From: JBOGCH01 sp051656645
Lineage (GTDB): Bacteria > Bacteroidota > Bacteroidia > Bacteroidales > Marinifilaceae
Length of the DNA stretch: 23,926 nt
Assembly: GCA_051656645.1 (NCBI GenBank)
Contig: JBOGCH010000034.1
Location: forward strand, 1 to 23,926
Direction: 5' to 3'
The notes beneath the pieces are model-generated. The model saw nothing but the letters and a program-made list of their open reading frames with translations, did not search any database and was not told the DNA's origin. The translations under genes and the position numbers were made by a program. Shown in pieces: positions 15,744 to 21,120 of the stretch (the first letter of the stretch is position 1; each line of letters begins with the position of its first letter).

Positions 15744-16772
15744 TTAATCTACATTAATATAAGCATCGCCATTACGCTCCACTAACTCTCCAATCGGTTT
15801 TAAATCAGTATAGCCGAAAGACGCAGCAAGTGATAAAAATTCAGCTTCATGTCCATGTTCAACAGCCACTAATAAACCACCACTTGTTTGAGGATCGCAT
15901 AACAACGCACGCTGTGCTTCTGTAATTCGGCCAATTTTATCCTCGTAAGAGTTCCAATTGCGCTTGGTTCCTCCCGGAGTAGATCCCATTGCAATATATT
16001 TCTCTACATCTTCAATTTTAGGAACCTCATCATACCAAATAACAGCATTCACATCACTACCTTCACAAATCTCAGACAAATGCCCCAACAATCCAAAACC
16101 AGTAACGTCCGTCATTGCACGTACGTAGCCCTGCTTGCCAAATTCATAACCCGCCTTGTTGAGGTGACACATCAATTCAACAACTTCTTTGTTGTTTTCA
16201 TGTTCCAATATCTTTTTCTTCTCTGCAGTTGTCATTACTCCAATGCCTAAAGGCTTGGTTAAAAATAATGTGCAGCCGGCAATAGCACTATTATTGCGTT
16301 TTACATTCTCAACATCAACACGTCCTGTTACGGCCAAACCAAACACAGGTGTATCAATATTGATACTATGTCCACCAGCAATAACAATTCCAGCGTTGTT
16401 ACACACATCTCGTGCTCCACTCACTACTTGTCCGGCAGCTTCCGCGCCCAATTTTTCAAGTGGCCAAGCTAATATAGCAATAGCCATTAATGGAGTTCCC
16501 CCCATAGCATATATATCACTTAACGCATTAGTTGCGGCAATACGACCAAAGTCATAAGCATCATCTACAATCGGTGTAAAAAAGTCTGTGGTACTTACCA
16601 AGGCCGTTCCATCCCCCAAATCATAAACAGCTGCATCATCTTTGCTCTCATTACCCACTAACAGATTTGGATCATGAATCGTTGCACTACAACATCTCAA
16701 TATTTCCTCTAAATCCTTGGGAGCTATCTTGCAGCCACAACCTGCACCTGGACTAAACTCTGTTAATTTCAT
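15744..16772 (-). CDS. selD: Selenide, water dikinase (selenophosphate synthetase)
   Basis: A 342-residue SelD, which makes selenophosphate from selenide and ATP for selenocysteine, 2-selenouridine or selenium-dependent molybdenum enzymes. The N-terminal loop GAGCGCKI has C12, C14 and K15, equivalent to C17, C19 and K20 of E. coli. Codon 12 is TGT, so this is the cysteine form, not a selenoprotein. The PurM/AIRS-like core follows: DDAAVYDLGDGTALVSTTDFFTP, ALSDIYAMGG, AGGHSI, MTDVTGFGLLGH and DPQTSGGLL. Gaps are 10 bp to the DsrE gene and 74 bp to the O-methyltransferase upstream. The 74-bp gap is AT-rich with a weak TTAATTTG element on the minus strand, so an internal promoter is possible. 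No selA, selB or selenouridine synthase is in the window. Confidence 0.97.
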   Translation of the reverse strand: MKLTEFSPGAGCGCKIAPKDLEEILRCCSATIHDPNLLVGNESKDDAAVYDLGDGTALVSTTDFFTPIVDDAYDFGRIAATNALSDIYAMGGTPLMAIAILAWPLEKLGAEAAGQVVSGARDVCNNAGIVIAGGHSINIDTPVFGLAVTGRVDVENVKRNNSAIAGCTLFLTKPLGIGVMTTAEKKKILEHENNKEVVELMCHLNKAGYEFGKQGYVRAMTDVTGFGLLGHLSEICEGSDVNAVIWYDEVPKIEDVEKYIAMGSTPGGTKRNWNSYEDKIGRITEAQRALLCDPQTSGGLLVAVEHGHEAEFLSLAASFGYTDLKPIGELVERNGDAYINVD

Positions 16773-16846
16773 ATTGTATAAAAAAGATTAAATTATATCT
16801 AAGAATTAACAAATTAAACACTTTAAGTTGAAAATTCCCATTTTTG

Positions 16847-17485
16847 CTACAACTTTCTCACCATCATTAAACCATGGCGAACGGGCAATAAAACATTCTC
16901 TACCCTATCATCCTGTTGCACTTTATCATTAAAATCCAAAATACCTCGCGTCTGCGGATCTGTCGAATCTGTTTTCAACACATTGCCATCCCACAACGCA
17001 TCATCTGCAATAATAATACCACCATGAGATACTTTGTCAAATATAAGATCATAGTATTCCGCATACTTACGCTTATCCGCATCTATAAACACCACATCAA
17101 ATGGTCCGTCTAGTGTCTTGATAACCTCACTTGCATCTCCTATATGAAAGTGAATTCTATCTCTTAATCCGCTTAACTCCATATAATGACTTGCAAGCTC
17201 TTCTATCTCATCATTATTGTCAATAGTATGTAACTCACCATCCTCACGCATTCCCATTGCCATTGCAATAGATGCATAACCTGTAAAAGTACCTATCTCC
17301 AGCACCCGTTTGGCATTGACCATTTTACAAATCATTTTCAGAAATTGTCCTTGCAAATTTCCGGACAACATTCTAGGTCGCAACATCTGTAAATGTGTAG
17401 CACGTCGCAACTCGCTCAAAACCTTAGGTTCTGTTTGCGTATGCGCATCCACATAACGTTCAATATCATTATCTGTCACAATCAT
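16847..17485 (-). CDS. Class I SAM-dependent O-methyltransferase (Methyltransf_3 / TrmR-like)
   Basis: A 212-residue methyltransferase of the catechol/caffeoyl-CoA O-methyltransferase family (PF01596 type). Motif I is RVLEIGTFTGYASIA (60-74), the acidic residue after strand 2 is in HTIDNN (86-91), and the metal-binding set is D136 in FIDADKRKY and D161-D162 in IIADDALW, with N168 nearby. The family in bacteria includes TrmR, which methylates 5-hydroxyuridine at tRNA position 34, and many enzymes with unknown small-molecule acceptors. It is preceded by the M16 peptidase gene with a 9-bp gap, an arrangement that looks operonic. Two tRNA-wobble enzymes elsewhere (mnmA, possibly selD) make a tRNA target reasonable but unproven. 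Confidence 0.9.
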   Translation of the reverse strand: MIVTDNDIERYVDAHTQTEPKVLSELRRATHLQMLRPRMLSGNLQGQFLKMICKMVNAKRVLEIGTFTGYASIAMAMGMREDGELHTIDNNDEIEELASHYMELSGLRDRIHFHIGDASEVIKTLDGPFDVVFIDADKRKYAEYYDLIFDKVSHGGIIIADDALWDGNVLKTDSTDPQTRGILDFNDKVQQDDRVENVLLPVRHGLMMVRKL

Positions 17486-17494
17486 AACTACTAA

Positions 17495-18712
17495 CTATTT
17501 ATATAATAACATCGACTGTCGTTCAACATCAAACACCTCATAAGCTATTCGTTGCAATTGCTCAGCCGTTATGGCTTCAATACGTCTGTAAATTTCTTCC
17601 AATGATTCAACCTTTCCGTACACTAAAAAACTTTTACCATTCGCCAACATTGCACTCTCGTAGTTCTCTGACGATATGGTTATTTGTCCTACAATTTGTC
17701 GTTTAAGCTTCTTTAATTGCAACGAAGTTAACGGTTTATCATACATTCCTTTCAACTCCCTTTTGGTTAAAGAAATACACTTACTTAAGTCCTCCTCATC
17801 ACAACCAAAATAAATATTGAATAAACCAGTATTTGAGTAAGGAGTATATCCAGTTTCTATATTATAGGCTAATCCATGCTTCTCACGTAGCGCCATATTT
17901 AAACGCGTATTCATTCCCGAACCACCAATTATTTCTATAAGCATTGACAACGGAATTCTGTCTTCACTACGCTGATCATAAGCAGTACTACCTATAACAC
18001 AATGGCTTTGGTAAGTTTTCAAAGTCACCTCCTTACTAGCAGGAACATATATCACAGGTTCTTTCCTGTCAAACAACTCACCACTACTCTCCAATGCGCC
18101 AAAATAACGCTCAGCAAGTTTTACCAATTTTTCAAATGGTATATCACCCACCGAACTCAACACCATTCTATGCGGTTGATAATGTTTTTGCACAAAAGCA
18201 ACAACATCTTCACGCTTTAAGCCTTTCACACTCTTCTCGTTTCCTAGAATATTGCGTCCAAGCGGATCACCTCTATACACCAACGCTTCAAAATCATCAT
18301 AAATCTGTTCACTTGGATTATCCCTGTAGGAGTTAAGCTCATCCAACACAACCTCTTTTTCTTTTTCCAGTTCTTTCTCCGGAAAGATTGAGTTAAACAG
18401 AATATCAGAAAATAAATTTAATACACGATCGTAGTCCTGAGGTAAAAATGCCGCATGTATACAAGTATCCTCTTTGGTAGTATACGCGTTCAGTTCTCCA
18501 CCCACACTCTCTATACAATTCAGTATATGATAAGCTCTGCGTCTTGTTGTTCCTTTAAATATTACATGCTCAATAAAATGAGCAATTCCTTCTTCATGTT
18601 CTTCTTCGTCACGGCTTCCCACATTTATTATAACACCGCAATATGCCGCTTTACCACTAACATGCTGATGAATAATACGTAAACCATTACTTAGTATATG
18701 TGTCTGATACAT
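17495..18712 (-). CDS. M16-family zinc peptidase (insulinase-like)
   Basis: A 405-residue M16 peptidase of the short, single-unit type like mitochondrial processing peptidase beta or the YmxG group. The inverted zinc motif HFIEH gives ligands H45 and H49 with catalytic E48; the third ligand is E125 in VVLDEL, exactly 76 residues after H49, as the family requires. The N-terminus THILSNGLRIIHQ and the later glycine-containing AYNIETGYTPYSNTGLFNIYFG segment are typical. No signal peptide is visible, so it is probably cytosolic. I start at the ATG at 18712; an in-frame TTG at 18748 would add twelve residues and overlap the promoter's -7 element. It heads the seven-gene operon. Substrate unknown. 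Confidence 0.93.
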   Translation of the reverse strand: MYQTHILSNGLRIIHQHVSGKAAYCGVIINVGSRDEEEHEEGIAHFIEHVIFKGTTRRRAYHILNCIESVGGELNAYTTKEDTCIHAAFLPQDYDRVLNLFSDILFNSIFPEKELEKEKEVVLDELNSYRDNPSEQIYDDFEALVYRGDPLGRNILGNEKSVKGLKREDVVAFVQKHYQPHRMVLSSVGDIPFEKLVKLAERYFGALESSGELFDRKEPVIYVPASKEVTLKTYQSHCVIGSTAYDQRSEDRIPLSMLIEIIGGSGMNTRLNMALREKHGLAYNIETGYTPYSNTGLFNIYFGCDEEDLSKCISLTKRELKGMYDKPLTSLQLKKLKRQIVGQITISSENYESAMLANGKSFLVYGKVESLEEIYRRIEAITAEQLQRIAYEVFDVERQSMLLYK

Positions 18713-18735
18713 TCTTCTCGTATAATTTCGAGCTG

Positions 18736-18743
18736 CAAAAATA
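18736..18743 (-). promoter_or_regulatory. -7 promoter element of the M16-to-glycosyltransferase operon
   Basis: On the minus strand this reads TATTTTTG, an exact TAnnTTTG match, 23 bp before the M16 ATG at 18712. No TTTG is seen 19-21 bases upstream, so the -33 element is weak or absent. Confidence 0.5.
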
Positions 18744-19192
18744 GACAAAAAAGTTGGCGCTATCCGCTATACGCCATATATTTTTTTTCTTGCATGAAGA
18801 TATACTCACCAAACAATATTTTCTCGACACAACCTTATATCTCAATAATATCTAATTAATTGAAGCCATTTTACTTGTAGCAATATAAAATGTACAATAA
18901 ACATGTTGTCCACACTATTATAATATTTCTAAAATTCATCCCTAATCACACACTCCATGTTTTGTTAAAAATAAATAATATATATAATACTACTTAATAC
19001 ATTATTCATATATTTGTATTATTATACATATTTTACAAAGTGATATATAGAAACTCATTGTCTTTATGTACACACTAAAATAATGATTTTTAATCTATTA
19101 AGCACTATACAACCTATTTTGTCCTAACATTGGAAAAAGCATTCATGCAAAACACAAACTACATAACTCACAAATCTAAATCCATTTTTATT
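18744..19192. other. Long AT-rich intergenic region between divergent genes
   Basis: About 450 bp without a credible gene on either strand. It is very AT-rich, with many short TATA and ATAAT runs. Its left end carries the M16 operon promoter and the right end probably the promoter and leader of the three-repeat exported protein. TATTTTG at 19115-19121 resembles a -7 element with one base missing. I see no tRNA, hairpin terminator or direct repeat here. Confidence 0.5.
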
Positions 19193-20707
19193 ATGAAAAA
19201 TGAACATTCAATTAAACCAGATTTACTCAGAACCATGTCAAAGTTGCCACTACTTGGCATAACATGCATGCTAAGTGCATTCAGTACTCCTAGTTTTGGT
19301 AACAAAACTACTCACTCGCATCTACCTATAAACACAACAAATGAGATATCATGTCAAACCTATCAAGAAAAACAACAAATTGAAGATAGTGTATTTCATG
19401 GAATGACCGAGAAGCAAAAAGCTATTTATAAACAATTTCTTAGTCCCAATGCAAAAGCTCCCGAAAAAGGATTAGAACACCAAATACTACGTGAGGACCA
19501 GATTGTTGTATCCAACATGCAATTCTGCAATAGATATAATATTAAGAATATAGAAATCGATGAAAACGAAACCCGTGTTACACGAGTAGAGTGGATTGGT
19601 TGGGATAGACAATGGGTTCAATTTCGAAAGGGATACTGTATCATTGACACTGATACCGACAAGGAATACCGCCTTAGAGGTGTTACTCGCGGAATTGAAC
19701 TTAATAAGGTTTTATGGGTACACGAAAAGAAAGGACGATTTATTGAATTTACAATGATTTTCGACCCCCTTGACCCAAATGTCAAAACAATATCTTTCGA
19801 AGAAAGATATCGAGAAGAAGGTGGATCAACTCCTCCAAATTCAGTACAAGAGAAACCATGGAAAAATATTACCGTTAGTGAGTACTTGCCAAAAGAAAAT
19901 GAAGTTATTTACAATTACTTACTTGATGAACAAACTCCAACCATCAAACTGGATAAAGATGTTAATCAATATAAATTACTTTCAGTAATACGCGATGATA
20001 ACGAGACTAAAGTGACCTTTGCTGTCAATATTGAAAATGATTTTCAACCAATACTTTTCTCTAAAGGTTACGCAATACGTGATGCTATGACGAAGGAAAA
20101 ATATTTTATCAAACGCATAGAAAATGATATACCGCTTGATAAAGTTAATGTTGTTCGAGATAAAAACAACCAATACGTTACATTCACTATGGTATTTCCT
20201 GCAATACCAATGAGTACAAAATTTATTGATATTCTTCAAGTCCCAACAGATAACGAGATTGCTGTACCTGAAAACATTCCCACTATCTGCTGGTTTGACA
20301 TCTTTGTGGAATATAATAGATTTCCATACAATACACCAAACACCATCTCCAACAATCAATCTTCTCATCCAGAGAACTGTTTAACTACCGTGATTGATAA
20401 AAATAAGAAACTTCCTATGGAGTTAAACATCTACAATAAAGGACTGACGGAACTTACCATAACACTTCCTAAAAGTGGTAAGTATATCATTCCTGAGACA
20501 TTTGCTATTCAAGATTGTTATAGTGGTAAAAAATATCCTATAAAAAAAATGGATACGTATTGTATCAATCAAAAATTCTCGGCAAAGAAACAACAACAAA
20601 TAACTCTTTATTTTGATTGTTTGCCTTATGGCATTGATAAAGTAAATATTGGATGCGAAGATGTCTCCAAGAATCTAATACTTGAAAACGTTCAACTTAA
20701 CAATTAA
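19193..20707 (+). CDS. Exported protein with three divergent copies of a beta-rich domain, function unknown
   Basis: A 504-residue predicted exported protein. The start is uncertain: ATG at 19193 is chosen; ATG at 19235 would give the tightest signal peptide (MSKLPLLGITCMLSAFSTPSFG), and ATG at 19145, preceded by GGAAAAAG, is also open. After a linker to about residue 100, the same domain occurs at about 104-204, 247-349 and 396-490. Each copy begins with a strand like IxxIEIDENETRVT, then a 'KGYxIxDxxTxKxY' strand pair, an 'ixLxKV' strand and 'FTMxFxxLxxxxKxIxxxE'. I recognise the same pattern as the domain found upstream of thioredoxin modules in some Bacteroidales TlpA-like lipoproteins, but no thioredoxin CxxC module follows here. 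No lipobox Cys and no catalytic motif is evident. A TlpA-type remnant follows downstream. Confidence 0.75.
   Translation: MKNEHSIKPDLLRTMSKLPLLGITCMLSAFSTPSFGNKTTHSHLPINTTNEISCQTYQEKQQIEDSVFHGMTEKQKAIYKQFLSPNAKAPEKGLEHQILREDQIVVSNMQFCNRYNIKNIEIDENETRVTRVEWIGWDRQWVQFRKGYCIIDTDTDKEYRLRGVTRGIELNKVLWVHEKKGRFIEFTMIFDPLDPNVKTISFEERYREEGGSTPPNSVQEKPWKNITVSEYLPKENEVIYNYLLDEQTPTIKLDKDVNQYKLLSVIRDDNETKVTFAVNIENDFQPILFSKGYAIRDAMTKEKYFIKRIENDIPLDKVNVVRDKNNQYVTFTMVFPAIPMSTKFIDILQVPTDNEIAVPENIPTICWFDIFVEYNRFPYNTPNTISNNQSSHPENCLTTVIDKNKKLPMELNIYNKGLTELTITLPKSGKYIIPETFAIQDCYSGKKYPIKKMDTYCINQKFSAKKQQQITLYFDCLPYGIDKVNIGCEDVSKNLILENVQLNN
19502..20662 (+). repeat. Three diverged intragenic domain repeats
   Basis: Protein-level repeats at 19502-19804, 19931-20239 and 20378-20662. 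Shared landmarks are KGYCIIDTDTDKEYRLRG, KGYAIRDAMTKEKYFIKR and ETFAIQDCYSGKKYPIKK, followed by hydrophobic strands FTMIFDPL, FTMVFPAI and LYFDCLPY. The third copy has lost most of the central strand. The copies are not similar at the DNA level by eye, so the duplication is old. Confidence 0.7.
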
Positions 20708-20712
20708 ATATT

Positions 20713-20763
20713 TGTTCAATACTATCCAATTAATACTCACAATTAATTGGATAGTATTGGACA
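20713..20763. other. 22-bp hairpin downstream of the three-repeat gene
   Basis: Left arm 20713-20734 and right arm 20742-20763 pair over 22 bp with a single G-T wobble; the inner 18 bp (CAATACTATCCAATTAAT with its complement) are perfect. The loop is ACTCACA. It lies 5 bp after the stop. No T-run follows on the plus strand, so it is an atypical terminator or an mRNA 3'-end stabilising structure. Confidence 0.7.
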
Positions 20764-20812
20764 CAGACATTATGAAGCTTTAAATACAGAAATATACGAA
20801 CAAAAAAGATTC

Positions 20813-21090
20813 GTGAAACTAAACATCATTCTCGTGCTTTTACTTAGCCTCCAAATAAACAACGCCTGGACGCAAAAAAGTAACAACACGTTCACCATTA
20901 CTGGAAAAATTAGCGACATCCCAGACGGCACTATTATAAGGAGATTGAACCACTTTATAATAGATTATCAAAAGAACAAAGAATCTCAACTTGGGGAATT
21001 AAAACTAAAGTCATGATGCTCATTGCTGATTCTGTCATGGTTAAAGACAACTTTCTTACCAAAGAGGGTACAACAAACCAACAACAGTAA
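20813..21090 (+). pseudogene. Frameshifted N-terminal remnant of a TlpA/DUF4369-like exported protein
   Basis: From GTG at 20813 the frame reads VKLNIILVLLLSLQINNAWTQ, a signal peptide, then NTFTITGKISDIPDGTII, the opening strand of DUF4369-type domains that precede thioredoxin modules in Bacteroidales. After about 68 residues it stops at TGA (21014-21016). A second frame, shifted by one base, continues with TWGIKTKVMMLIADSVMVKDNFL, resembling the family's 'iDSxxVkDGxFxFkG' strand, and stops at TAA (21088-21090). Everything beyond, including any thioredoxin domain, is missing; the kinase stop codon begins 30 bp later. The start is GTG where ATG would be expected. Best read as a decayed gene; a small functional peptide is possible but less likely. 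Confidence 0.6.
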
Positions 21091-21120
21091 AGCATACTCT
21101 GTCATATCTGTTCAAAAAAA

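Noticed and set aside
16189..16557. Plus-strand 122-residue ORF inside selD
   Set aside because: It is antisense to the conserved SelD core and its sequence is low-complexity in character; not a gene.
16730..16745. Possible selenocysteine codon in SelD
   Set aside because: Codon 12 reads TGT on the minus strand, so this is an ordinary cysteine; no TGA recoding or SECIS-like hairpin is needed.
16773..16846. Terminator or attenuator between the O-methyltransferase and selD genes
   Set aside because: The 74-bp gap is AT-rich, but I found no stem of useful length followed by a T-run.
18713..18748. TTG start adding twelve residues to the M16 peptidase
   Set aside because: The extension has no family support and contains the exact -7 element TATTTTTG.
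18744..19192. Possible tRNA, small RNA or CRISPR leader in the long intergenic region
   Set aside because: I found no cloverleaf, no spaced direct repeats and no GC-richer island; the stretch looks like plain AT-rich intergenic DNA.
19982..20368. Minus-strand 128-residue ORF inside the three-repeat gene
   Set aside because: The plus strand shows repeated domain structure across this stretch, while the antisense frame has no pattern and no plausible start context.
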